Shown piece by piece: positions 14,218 to 21,081 of a stretch of 21,954 nucleotides of DNA. The notes below the pieces were generated by a model. It did not search any database. It was not told the origin of the DNA and was given only the letters and a program-made list of their open reading frames with translations. Position 1 is the stretch's first letter; each line of letters begins with the position of its first letter. Position numbers and translations under genes: made by a program. The DNA is from Kiritimatiellia bacterium (GTDB lineage: Bacteria > Verrucomicrobiota > Kiritimatiellia > RFP12 > UBA1067): assembly GCA_017405115.1 (NCBI GenBank), contig JAFRBA010000027.1:1-21954 (forward strand), in the 5' to 3' direction.

Positions 14218-15137
14218 CTGACGTAAAAGAGCTGATGGCGAAGGTGGGGAAGATACGGATCCTCACCAACAGGCTGATCGACGACCAGCTCGCCGGCGAC
14301 TACCACTCCACGTTCAAGGGGCAGGGGGTTGAGTTCGACGAGGTGCGTCCGTACATGGCAGGCGACGACGTGCGCACAATCGACTGGAACGTGACGGCGA
14401 AGACCGGCGAGCCCTACATCAAGCGCTACAGCGAGGAACGCGAGCTCACCATTCTCTTCCTCGTGGACGTCTCGGGCTCGCAGGGCTACGGCTCTGTGCG
14501 CCGCTCCAAGATGGAGCTCGCCGCCGAGGTGACGGCTCTTCTTGCGCTCACCGCGATCCGCAACCAGGACAAGATCGGGCTCGTCCTCTTCTCGGACCGG
14601 ATCGTCAAGTACATTCCGCCGCGCAAGGGGCGCGACAGCGTCATGCGCCTCGTGCGCGAGGTACTGGCCGCGGAGGACGGCGCGGCGGGCGGCACCGACA
14701 TCGCCGAGGCGCTCAGGTTCCTGAACGGCGTGCAGAAGCGCCGCGCCGTAGTCTTCCTCGTGAGCGACTTCATGGTTGAGGGAAGAGGGGAGAAGGAAGA
14801 GGGAAGAAGTGCGGAGCCATCTGGTTTCGAGAAGCTGCTCAGGGCGGCGGCCAGGCACCACGATATGGTGTGCGTTCCGGTCAGCGACCCGGCGGAGTCG
14901 GAGCTGCCGGACGTCGGGCTCGTGGAGCTGGAGGATCCTGAGACCGGGGAGCTGGCGCTCGTCGACACGTCGAGCGCGAAGGTTCGCAAGGCGTTCGCCG
15001 TCCAGGCCGGCGAGGAGCGCGAGGAGCTTCGACGGTTCTTCCTCAGGAACGGCATAGACACGCTAGACGTGTCGACGGATCGCCCGTACATCGACGCGGT
15101 GCGCGGGCTTTTCAAGCGCAGGGCGAGGAAACGCTAG
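14214..15137 (+). CDS. DUF58 domain protein (MoxR-associated, vWA-like)
   Basis: The 307-residue protein has the DUF58 signature GVEFDEVRPYMAGDDVRTID followed by WN, then a vWA-like domain with the MIDAS motif D85-V-S87-G-S89 and a second block GGTDIAEALRFL. DUF58 proteins are near-constant partners of MoxR ATPases. An extra hydrophilic loop (about residues 188-204: VEGRGEKEEGRSAEPSG) interrupts the usual short link between VSDF and the helix EKLLRAAARHHDMV; its DNA is a heptamer tandem repeat. The start overlaps the stop of the preceding 30-codon remnant. No transmembrane segment is seen, so it should be cytoplasmic or membrane-peripheral. A small MgtC-like gene follows after 8 nt. Confidence 0.9.
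   Translation: MTDVKELMAKVGKIRILTNRLIDDQLAGDYHSTFKGQGVEFDEVRPYMAGDDVRTIDWNVTAKTGEPYIKRYSEERELTILFLVDVSGSQGYGSVRRSKMELAAEVTALLALTAIRNQDKIGLVLFSDRIVKYIPPRKGRDSVMRLVREVLAAEDGAAGGTDIAEALRFLNGVQKRRAVVFLVSDFMVEGRGEKEEGRSAEPSGFEKLLRAAARHHDMVCVPVSDPAESELPDVGLVELEDPETGELALVDTSSAKVRKAFAVQAGEEREELRRFFLRNGIDTLDVSTDRPYIDAVRGLFKRRARKR
14776..14810 (+). repeat. Heptanucleotide tandem repeat inside the DUF58 gene (5 units)
   Basis: Five purine-only or nearly purine-only 7-bp units (TTGAGGG, AAGAGGG, GAGAAGG, AAGAGGG, AAGAAGT) lie exactly where the protein has an extra Glu/Lys/Arg/Gly loop. The sequence differs from the other heptamer repeats in the window, but the period is the same. Confidence 0.8.
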
Positions 15138-15145
15138 GCCGACAT

Positions 15146-15586
15146 ATGAACGAGACTGTTGAAATGGTGCTACGGCTCGTGCTCGCGGGGGTGCTGGGCG
15201 GGCTGATCGGCGCGGAGCGCGAATGGAGGGGCAAAGTCGCGGGGACGCGCACCCATCTTCTCGTCGCGCTCGGCGCGGCCTTGATGCTGCTCGTCTCGCG
15301 GCATGGCTTTGGCGGACAGGGAGATCCGAGCCGGGTAGCGGCGCAGATAGTCAGCGGCATCGGCTTCATCGGTGCCGGGGCGATTATGGTTGACCGACAT
15401 TCAGTGCATGGCCTTACCACGGCGGCGGGCATCTGGGTTGCGGCTGGGATCGGCATGGCGAGCGCCGCAGGGCTCTATCTCCTCGCCGTAGTCACTACGG
15501 TTTTGTCGCTTCTCGGGCTTGAGGTCTTCGGAATGCTATTCTTTCGCGACCGCCGCCGCAGACGTGGCAAGATCGAGACTTCGTAA
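15146..15586 (+). CDS. MgtC/SapB-family membrane protein
   Basis: This 146-residue inner-membrane protein has the MgtC/SapB signatures: GGLIGAEREWRGKVAGTRTH in the first part, RVAAQIVSGIGFIGAGAI in the middle, and VHGLTTAAGIWVAAGIGM. Four TM helices are predicted by eye (about 5-22, 35-52, 68-87, 100-130), followed by an Arg-rich cytoplasmic tail. It lacks the extra C-terminal domain of virulence-type MgtC, so it is the short SapB-like form. In known systems MgtC modulates F1Fo ATP synthase or helps survival at low magnesium; the role of the short forms is unclear. It lies 8 nt after DUF58 and probably shares its mRNA, without a strong ribosome site. Confidence 0.88.
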   Translation: MNETVEMVLRLVLAGVLGGLIGAEREWRGKVAGTRTHLLVALGAALMLLVSRHGFGGQGDPSRVAAQIVSGIGFIGAGAIMVDRHSVHGLTTAAGIWVAAGIGMASAAGLYLLAVVTTVLSLLGLEVFGMLFFRDRRRRRGKIETS

Positions 15587-15606
15587 TTTCTTACATCGAA
15601 GTTTCG
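15574..15606. terminator. Possible hairpin between converging genes
   Basis: CGAGACTTCG and CGAAGTTTCG form a 10-bp stem (one G-U pair on + strand RNA) around a 13-nt loop that includes the mgtC-like stop codon. There is no T tract on either side, so intrinsic termination is uncertain, although its position between converging genes fits. Confidence 0.3.
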
Positions 15607-15645
15607 CCGCAACGCCCACCAATCGCGACAAAGTTGTCCCTTTCG

Positions 15646-16535
15646 CTAGAAATGTCCGTTCACAATCGGCAGAACGGTTGCCCAGCCGTTGTTCTTGATC
15701 TGGTTCCAGAGGCCGATCTGTAGTCCGCACTCCATTGTCTCTGTCCAGTTGACGACGCCGATCTGCAGGCCTTTCACACGCCTGACTATGTTCCCAACGC
15801 CAATCTGGACGCCGAACATGTCGCCGGTAAAATCGGCGATTCCGACTTGAAGACCGCACATGCAGCCGGCTTTTTCAAAGGATTCGCGCACTTGTTTATA
15901 CCGCCGATCTGCAGGCCATACACGTCACCGTCGGGTATGTTATAGCACCCAATCTGAGCACCATACACGCTGTCAGAGTAATTTACGCCAGGCACAAAAG
16001 GCGGACAGGCTCCAACGGCAATCTGACAGCCATAAACATCGCCCTTGGTCACATTGAATCCCGAAGCAATCTGCAACCCATATAAATCACCTTGGTTCCA
16101 GTTCAGGAGACCGCCGATCTGAACGCCGCATACGTCATTGGACGCGCCATTGCCAATGCCTCCGATCTGCATGCCACGTACACCGCTTATCCCGCCGTTG
16201 CCTAGCCCGCCGATTTGGATGCCATGTACAACGCCCGACATGTTGCCCAGCCCGCCGACCTGAAGTCCGTAGAGAAGGCTCTTCGAGAAATTAACGCCGC
16301 CGACGCCAATCCCGGAGAAATCGCCTGTTGCGATCTGGAACAACCCGACGTCAAGTCCCGTGAGGTCATAGCACCTGCCATACAGTAGCGAGCAGCGGAA
16401 TCCCATCACGTCGTACTTGCAAGACGGCAACTGCGCGGGATTCCAAACAGACACCATTACAGGCGTCGTATCCGCAACCGCCGCACTTGCCGCAAGCATG
16501 CAGACCGCCGCCACAACCACAACACTTTGTTTCAT
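15646..16535 (-). pseudogene. Secreted GLQIG-repeat surface protein, interrupted by a single-base frameshift
   Basis: ATG at 16535 (AGGAG 5-6 nt upstream) opens a signal peptide (MKQSVVVVAAVCMLAASAAVADT). The mature part is about 20-residue repeats with the core G-x-[QD]-[IV]-G: 12 clear cores (such as YGLQVGG, HGIQIGG, RGMQIGG, FGVQIGV, CGLQIGL) plus two degenerate ones. Repeats of this type occur in the LA_2272-like surface-repeat family and probably form a beta-helical or beta-solenoid surface. The frame breaks at an A5 run (T5 at 15871-15875 on the + strand): adding one base joins NKCANPLKK to AGCMCGLQVG in register, making 296 residues and restoring four more repeats to the stop at 15646. 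As written, translation would run out of frame to 15786. This is either a real frameshift, possibly switchable, or an assembly error. Confidence 0.8.
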
Positions 16536-16597
16536 CGCTTCTCCTTTCTGTCTAGTACTTACCTTGCCCAGCATCACTCTTACACCATTTTCCAAAC

Positions 16598-16627
16598 ATT
16601 AGAATTACGGTCTGACCGTTTTTCCAA
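16598..16627 (-). promoter_or_regulatory. Possible promoter and operator of the GLQIG-repeat gene
   Basis: Read on the minus strand: TTGGAA (16622-16627), an 18-bp spacer, then TCTAAT (16598-16603). The spacer contains a perfect odd-length palindrome, ACGGTCTGACCGT (16607-16619), a plausible repressor site. Neither hexamer is perfect. No terminator-like role fits, since no + strand gene ends here. Confidence 0.35.
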
Positions 16628-16676
16628 TGTTTCCACTGTGCCGTAGCACCTTATTCCTTGTTTGGGTTGCAGAAAA

Positions 16677-17060
16677 CTACTTTCTGACGCCGAATGTAGC
16701 CAGCAACATCTGCTCGACGTTCTTTATCCCGAGCTGGAGTGAGAAATCGCCCTCTGCGAGTTTCCGACGTGCCCGCTCAACGCCAAGTCTAATGCCTACC
16801 GCGCTCCACTGTAGCTTCTTCACGACGGGGCATTCCTGTAGCTCCTCGAGCGAACGATCGCAATGCCGCTGGAGCATGAAACACGCAACCTGGTGGGCCT
16901 CTTCATGCATGGGACGGCGCCAGCCCAAACCCAAGCTCAACTTCGACGACGCGGCAAGCTTCATTGCGTCGCCAATGCCATAATAGTACTGGGCGACTAT
17001 GGCTAGCACCGTGGATTCTTTCAGTGCCGACTTGCCGATGCTGCAGGATTTCTTTTTCAT
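16677..17060 (-). CDS. Hypothetical protein, 127 aa
   Basis: I do not recognise this family. The product is small, basic and mostly helical (KSALKESTVLAIVAQYYYG, DAMKLAASSKLSLGLG, ERARRKLAEGDFSLQLGIKNVEQMLL). It holds a central MHEEAHQVACFMLQRHCDRS segment, in which His52, Glu53, Glu54 and His56 could suggest a metal site, although no known signature is matched. No signal peptide or membrane helix is visible, so it is probably cytoplasmic. The start ATG at 17060 has only a weak AGG-type ribosome site. It lies 60 bp downstream of a membrane-protein gene on the same strand and is probably co-transcribed. Base composition is AT-richer than in the core genes, which suggests recent acquisition. 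Confidence 0.55.
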   Translation of the reverse strand: MKKKSCSIGKSALKESTVLAIVAQYYYGIGDAMKLAASSKLSLGLGWRRPMHEEAHQVACFMLQRHCDRSLEELQECPVVKKLQWSAVGIRLGVERARRKLAEGDFSLQLGIKNVEQMLLATFGVRK

Positions 17061-17120
17061 CTTCAGGACCTTTCGTGTGTAATTCTGTTTTGTTGTGTTC
17101 TTTTTTGGCGTAAATTGGCA

Positions 17121-17603
17121 TCAGAATCCATCGACGGGCGTACGCTCTCGTCCGTCGTGTTGCCACGCGACTCCCAAGGCAACAACCACCCATGCAAAAA
17201 CGGTCTCAACCCCACATGTGACAAAAGGGATGGGAATGTTCGCCGTCGGTACCAACATATAGGCAGCCGATACGGTCAGAAGCACAGGCGCAGCCAGCCA
17301 CAACGCTGCCAACGCACCGAATAGGCGCATCGAGCAATCATAGTGATTTCTAAAGAGCGGGACCACCATGATGGCCGACAAGGTCAGAAACAAAGCGCAC
17401 AGCGTCAACGGTGCACCTCTCATAATCGACACTGCCTTAGGCCGCATGGAGACAATCGCGATAAAGATTGCGACTCCCACGGCAGAAACTGCAATCTGTC
17501 GCAGCGCGGATTCATTGTTTAACCCAAGCAACGCGAGCACCGTGACAACCAATGGAACCGCAATATACGTTTTCTCCCGATCGAGAAACTCCTGCACTTT
17601 CAT
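17121..17603 (-). CDS. Small integral membrane protein with five TM helices
   Basis: This 160-residue protein is not recognised. Hydrophobic stretches at about 12-28, 36-53, 65-84, 93-117 and 125-146 predict five TM helices, after a charged N-terminus (MKVQEFLDREK). There is no signal peptide. A near-perfect Shine-Dalgarno (AAAGGAGG) lies 5-7 nt before ATG 17603, showing that the gene is designed for expression. It lies upstream of the 127-residue unknown and the GLQIG-repeat gene on the same strand. The block is AT-richer than the flanks. No catalytic motif was seen. Confidence 0.65.
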   Translation of the reverse strand: MKVQEFLDREKTYIAVPLVVTVLALLGLNNESALRQIAVSAVGVAIFIAIVSMRPKAVSIMRGAPLTLCALFLTLSAIMVVPLFRNHYDCSMRLFGALAALWLAAPVLLTVSAAYMLVPTANIPIPFVTCGVETVFAWVVVALGVAWQHDGRERTPVDGF

Positions 17604-17616
17604 ATGTACCTCCTTT

Positions 17617-17627
17617 CAGAGTTATGC
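17617..17627. repeat. 11-bp direct repeat, copy 1
   Basis: CAGAGTTATGC, identical to 17758-17768, with 130 bp between the copies. It may mark a recombination or deletion junction around the membrane-peptide remnant. Confidence 0.5.
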
Positions 17628-17763
17628 TTCCGCTTCAGCCTGTGCGACGACGAGCAGCCCCACTACGCCGAGTACAGTCCAGATGACCGGCGAGTAGCGA
17701 CGGACGGTTGTCTTGATGCGTCCGCCCGCCGTGTCATGCGAGGACGTCTGCTGTCGCCAGAGT
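17622..17763 (-). pseudogene. Start-less remnant of a small membrane protein
   Basis: A minus-strand frame between two in-frame TAA codons reads QQTSSHDTAGGRIKTTVRRY, then SPVIWTVLGVVGLLVVAQAEAEA, i.e. a basic segment, one TM helix and a short acidic tail. It has no ATG, GTG or TTG start. It is bounded by 11-bp direct repeats (CAGAGTTATGC at 17617-17627 and 17758-17768 on the + strand), and each copy supplies one of the bounding TAA stops. I infer the 3' end of a deleted gene. The rest of the 17604-17785 gap shows nothing else. Confidence 0.35.
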
Positions 17764-17768
17764 TATGC
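17758..17768. repeat. 11-bp direct repeat, copy 2
   Basis: CAGAGTTATGC, the second identical copy. It lies shortly after the stop of the helical secreted-protein gene on the minus strand. Confidence 0.5.
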
Positions 17769-17785
17769 AAGATCGGCGTTCTTCC

Positions 17786-18943
17786 TCACTCCGCCTTGAG
17801 CTTCTTGGTGATCTCGACGAACTCCTGCTGGATCGCGGCGTCGTTGAAGAGCTCGATCGGCGGGAGGGTGAGCTGCTCAAGGGAATTGAAGAGGTCTTGG
17901 CTGGTCTTCGCGAACTGGATGAAGTCCCCGGCGAGATTGAGCGTCTCGTACGATATCGCGATCACCTCGCGGACCTTCTGCGCGGTGGCAAGCTTCTCGG
18001 CTATGACGGCTTCGTGCGAGTCGAGGACCTTCAGGTATGCGTCTATCGCCTTGAGCGTGGCCTCGTTCTGCCGCGTCGACTGCGCCAGGTGGGCGTCCTG
18101 CCCGGGCAGGTAGTTCGAGGACGCGAGGACTTCCTGCGCGCGGTCCCGGAGCGCAATGGCGTCTTCGCGCATCCGCTCCAGCTTGCCACGCCAAGTTCCG
18201 CCGCGGCTTTTCGCCAGATAGTCCTCAAAGCATGCGATCTGCACGTCCACGAGGACGAGGTACATGCCATAGTAGCGCCGCGACGCCGTGACGTCGCCGA
18301 CCAGCATGAGCTCCCGGAGGTTCTCGACCACGACGGCCACGTTCTTCGACACGATGACGCCGTCTATGATGTCCCCGAGGTTCGCGGTGAAGAGACATTC
18401 CTCCGCCGCCTTCCCGCCGACGTTGAGGCCGAGCGCCTTCAACTCCTCGCCGACCGTTGCCGCCGCTTCGCGGCGACGCTTCTGGAGCGCGGCCTTCTTC
18501 CCGGCCAGTTCGTCGAGCTTCTTCGTGTAGCCGTCCTTGTCGCCCTCGTCCGCCAGCTGGCGGTCTTTCTGTGCCTCGCGGATCTTCTCCTCTATCGAGG
18601 CTATGTCTTCGTCTATGTCGTCGACGTCTTCAAGGATCTTCTGCGCGCTCGTCGAAAGAAGCAGTTCGCGCACGCGGCCAAGCTGCTTGCGGATCTTCGC
18701 GTCCTGGTCCGACTTGTTCGTGTCGCACCAGAGCTTGGTCCACGACGACGTTGCAGGGAGGCTTTTCCGCTCCTCCCGCAGTTCGGCTATCTTGTCCGAA
18801 TACTTCTCGAGCTTCTTCCACCCGCTCTTGACGGACGCCTTCACGTCGTCGACTATCTTGCATGTGTCGGCGCATGCGGGACGTGCAGATGCGAACGCGA
18901 GCGCGAGGCCCGCCAGCAGGACGAGTTCGTTTTGTGTCTTCAT
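17786..18943 (-). CDS. Secreted, largely alpha-helical (coiled-coil) protein of unknown function
   Basis: The start is ATG at 18943: it gives a clean signal peptide (MKTQNELVLLAGLALAFASA, then RPACADT) and has GAGG upstream, whereas the longer open frame to 19231 crosses the divergent promoters. The 385-residue product is almost all helix. Residues about 35-175 are heptad-like and highly charged (KIAELREERKSL, EDVDDIDEDIASIEEKIREA, KKLDELAGKKAALQKRRREA). Residues 215-385 are longer mixed helices ending KKLKAE. There is no lipobox and no second membrane span, so it is probably periplasmic. No family is recognised. Codon use is GC-rich, like the core genes and unlike the next genes on this strand. 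It is transcribed from an extended -10 promoter divergent from the DUF4381/vWA pair. Confidence 0.75.
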   Translation of the reverse strand: MKTQNELVLLAGLALAFASARPACADTCKIVDDVKASVKSGWKKLEKYSDKIAELREERKSLPATSSWTKLWCDTNKSDQDAKIRKQLGRVRELLLSTSAQKILEDVDDIDEDIASIEEKIREAQKDRQLADEGDKDGYTKKLDELAGKKAALQKRRREAAATVGEELKALGLNVGGKAAEECLFTANLGDIIDGVIVSKNVAVVVENLRELMLVGDVTASRRYYGMYLVLVDVQIACFEDYLAKSRGGTWRGKLERMREDAIALRDRAQEVLASSNYLPGQDAHLAQSTRQNEATLKAIDAYLKVLDSHEAVIAEKLATAQKVREVIAISYETLNLAGDFIQFAKTSQDLFNSLEQLTLPPIELFNDAAIQQEFVEITKKLKAE

Positions 18944-18971
18944 GGCCTTACCTCGGTTTGAAACTGCCGAG

Positions 18972-18980
18972 ATTATACCA
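18972..18980 (-). promoter_or_regulatory. Extended -10 promoter of the helical secreted protein
   Basis: On the minus strand this reads TGGTATAAT, preceded by AATT exactly as at the icd promoter (13 shared bases, AATTTGGTATAAT). No -35 match. It leaves a leader of about 20 nt containing GAGG before ATG 18943. Confidence 0.75.
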
Positions 18981-19047
18981 AATTTTGCCGGCGAAGGGTT
19001 TGCGCCGTCCAAAAAATCGAGGGCGATGGTGCGGGAGGGGGAGAAAA

Positions 19048-19056
19048 TGGTATAAT
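19048..19056 (+). promoter_or_regulatory. Extended -10 promoter of the DUF4381/vWA pair
   Basis: TGGTATAAT (TATAAT at 19051-19056) preceded by an A run. No -35 hexamer. The start codon is 32 nt further on. It is divergent from the promoter at 18972-18980, with about 70 bp between the two -10 boxes. Confidence 0.75.
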
Positions 19057-19088
19057 ACGCCCCAAGCGGAGAACTACGACAAGACCAT

Positions 19089-20003
19089 ATGACAATCCTA
19101 CTTGTAGCGGCGACGGTGCTCGAGATGAGCCGTGGAGGGGTCGACCTGAAGGTCGACTCCGACCTGACACAGATAGACCCCGCGAAAAGCGTGTTCCTGC
19201 GCGTCGAGCTGAAGGCGCCGTCCGACCGCAAGGCGACGCTTCCCGACCTGCGCGACCGCGTGCAGGGCTTTTCCCTTGCGGAGGAGTTTTCGGAGGAGCC
19301 GAAGACGGGGAACGACGGCGCCGTGACGCAGGTGATGAACTGGAGGCTTCTGCCCGAGCCGTGCGCGGCGGTCTACAAGATACGTCCGTTCGTGGTGAAG
19401 GTCTCGCCCAAGTTACTTTCCGCGCAGTCGGACGAGGGCAAGTACTCGTTTGTCGCAGGCCCGGTCTACTTCGAGGCGCCCGGTGCGCGCGAGCCCGTCA
19501 CGGGCGCGATGGAGGCCGACCCGAAGCGCGACCTTCCGCCGCTTTCGTGGAAGCTCGTCGGCTGGATCGCCGCCGCGCTTGTAGCGATTCTAGGTCTTCT
19601 GGCGCTTGTAGTGCTTCTGGTGAAGTACCTGGCCCGGCGCATCAAGGAGCATCGCATGAGCCCGATCGAGCGCGCATGGGTGGAACTTGACCGCCTGCTC
19701 AAGAAGGGGCTGCCGGGGCGCGGCAGGTACAAGGACTTCTACGTCGAGCTCACGATGGTCGTCAGACGCTACATCCAGCGTCGCTACGGCATAAGGGCGC
19801 CCCACATGACGACGGAGGAGTTCCTCCGCGCCGCCAAGCCGTCCGACGAGCTGCGCAGGTTCCTTGAGTCCGCCGACATGGTCAAGTTCGCCGGCGTGGA
19901 GGCGACGCCGGAGATGGCGGACGAGGCCACGGACTCGGCCCGCGGCTACTTGAAGAGCGACGCCGCGAATGCGGGCGCAGACGGGAAGGGGGCGAGGCCA
20001 TGA
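19089..20003 (+). CDS. DUF4381/BatD-like membrane protein
   Basis: This 304-residue protein has a short hydrophobic N-terminus (MTILLVAATVLEM), an extracytoplasmic beta-rich region (about 15-150, VDLKVDSDLTQIDPAKSVFLRVEL, like BatD strands) and one TM helix (about 153-180). The cytoplasmic part (about 185-300) carries the DUF4381-type block: AWVELDRLLKKGLPGRGRYKD, FYVELTMVVRRYIQRRYGIRAP, TTEEFL. In related genomes this type lies between DUF58 and vWA genes and is thought to take part in a membrane-associated MoxR complex. Its stop overlaps the next gene's start (ATGA). Its moxR and DUF58 partners are about 4 kb upstream. Confidence 0.8.
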   Translation: MTILLVAATVLEMSRGGVDLKVDSDLTQIDPAKSVFLRVELKAPSDRKATLPDLRDRVQGFSLAEEFSEEPKTGNDGAVTQVMNWRLLPEPCAAVYKIRPFVVKVSPKLLSAQSDEGKYSFVAGPVYFEAPGAREPVTGAMEADPKRDLPPLSWKLVGWIAAALVAILGLLALVVLLVKYLARRIKEHRMSPIERAWVELDRLLKKGLPGRGRYKDFYVELTMVVRRYIQRRYGIRAPHMTTEEFLRAAKPSDELRRFLESADMVKFAGVEATPEMADEATDSARGYLKSDAANAGADGKGARP

Positions 20004-21046
20004 ACTTCGCGAATCCATGGTTCCTGGTCTTGTTCGCGCCGCTTGCGCTGGCGGCGTGGAGGCTGCTGCGGCGCGGGCGCAAGACCGGCATAAGGTTCTC
20101 GGCGCTTGGGCGGATTCCCTCGCGGGCGGCAGGCTGGCGCGCGCGCGTTGCGGCGCTCACCCCCTACATGCTCCTGGCGGGGCTGGCGCTCCTTGCCCTC
20201 GCCGCCGCGCGCCCGCGGACGTCGCTCGCGCGCGAGAAGAAGTCCGTGGACGCGATAGCCATCGCGATGACGGTGGACGTCTCCGGCTCGATGGACGCGC
20301 TGGACCTCACGCCGAAGGGGGAGCGCTTCTCGCGCGACACCACGCGGCTCGCCGTGGTGAAGAAGCTGTTCGCAGAGTTCGTGTCGAAGCGCCCCGACGA
20401 CCTCAGCGGGCTCGTGACGTTCGGCGGCTACGCCTCGACGCGCAGCCCGCTCACCGCCGACCACGAGGCGCTCCTGAACGTGCTCAAGGGCGTCGAGATA
20501 CCGTCCATCGCCCTTGACGCGCAGGGGCGCGCGATCGCGGCGGACGAGCAGATGACGGCGGTCGGCGACGGGCTCGCGACCGCGCTCGCCCGCCTGAAGG
20601 ACGCCAAGCCGAAGTCCAAGATCGTGATCCTCCTCTCCGACGGCGTCTCGAACACCGGCGCCGTCGAGCCGGACGAAGCGGCGGCCGCCGCGGCGAAGAT
20701 GGGCGTGAAGGTGTACGCCATCGGCGTGGGCACGCGCTCGCGCCGCACGCCGATAATCGGGCGCGACTTCTTCGGCCGGACCGTCGTCCAGTACGCTGAC
20801 ATGACGTTCGACGAGAAGCAGCTGAAGTCGATCGCGAAGAAGACCGGCGGAACCTACTTCTCCGTGAACGACCGCGACTCCCTGGAGAAGGCCCTCGACG
20901 AGATCGACCAGCTGGAGACGACGAAGATCGACGCGGACGTCTTCAACCGCTGGAGAGAGCATTTCGTGCCGTTTCTCCTCGCGGGCGCGCTCCTGGTCCT
21001 GCTGTCGGTCTCCCTGTCCATGTCCGCCACCCGGCGCATGGCATGA
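20000..21046 (+). CDS. BatA-like von Willebrand factor A membrane protein
   Basis: This 348-residue protein has two N-terminal TM helices (about 6-24 and 53-72, in FANPWFLVLFAPLALAAWRL and LTPYMLLAGLALLALAAARP, the BatA N-terminal layout). A vWA domain follows with a complete MIDAS: D93-V-S95-G-S97-M, T in LTADHE, and D in ILLSDGVSNTG. A third TM helix lies at about 321-341. The loop with IIGRDFFGRTVVQY is typical of the Bat vWA group. Bat proteins were linked to aerotolerance in Bacteroides and to metal-dependent protein contacts; the true client is unknown. It is translationally coupled to the DUF4381-like gene. Confidence 0.9.
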   Translation: MNFANPWFLVLFAPLALAAWRLLRRGRKTGIRFSALGRIPSRAAGWRARVAALTPYMLLAGLALLALAAARPRTSLAREKKSVDAIAIAMTVDVSGSMDALDLTPKGERFSRDTTRLAVVKKLFAEFVSKRPDDLSGLVTFGGYASTRSPLTADHEALLNVLKGVEIPSIALDAQGRAIAADEQMTAVGDGLATALARLKDAKPKSKIVILLSDGVSNTGAVEPDEAAAAAAKMGVKVYAIGVGTRSRRTPIIGRDFFGRTVVQYADMTFDEKQLKSIAKKTGGTYFSVNDRDSLEKALDEIDQLETTKIDADVFNRWREHFVPFLLAGALLVLLSVSLSMSATRRMA

Positions 21047-21062
21047 AGACCCCCGCCAAATA

Positions 21063-21071
21063 TGGTATAAT
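21063..21071 (+). promoter_or_regulatory. Extended -10 promoter of purA (short or no leader)
   Basis: TGGTATAAT (TATAAT at 21066-21071), preceded by AATA. No -35. The -10 box ends 10 nt before ATG 21082, leaving a predicted leader of about 2-4 nt and no Shine-Dalgarno. Confidence 0.8.
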
Positions 21072-21081
21072 ACAGAAAGTC

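Noticed and set aside
15860..15910. Programmed -1 ribosomal frameshifting in the GLQIG gene
   Set aside because: The A5 context (TTG AAA AAG) is not a full X XXY YYZ heptamer and no clear downstream structure is seen; a base loss is simpler.
16607..16624. Palindrome followed by a T run, as a + strand terminator
   Set aside because: The stem is only 5-6 bp with a minimal loop, and no + strand transcription unit ends here; an operator role is more plausible.
17765..18961. + strand open frame of 398 codons opposite the helical secreted protein
   Set aside because: The minus-strand frame has a signal peptide, ribosome site and promoter; the + frame is Leu/Arg-rich without these and ends in the other gene's promoter.
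19946..20962. Minus-strand open frame opposite the vWA gene
   Set aside because: Antisense to a gene with an intact MIDAS; composition is typical of a shadow.
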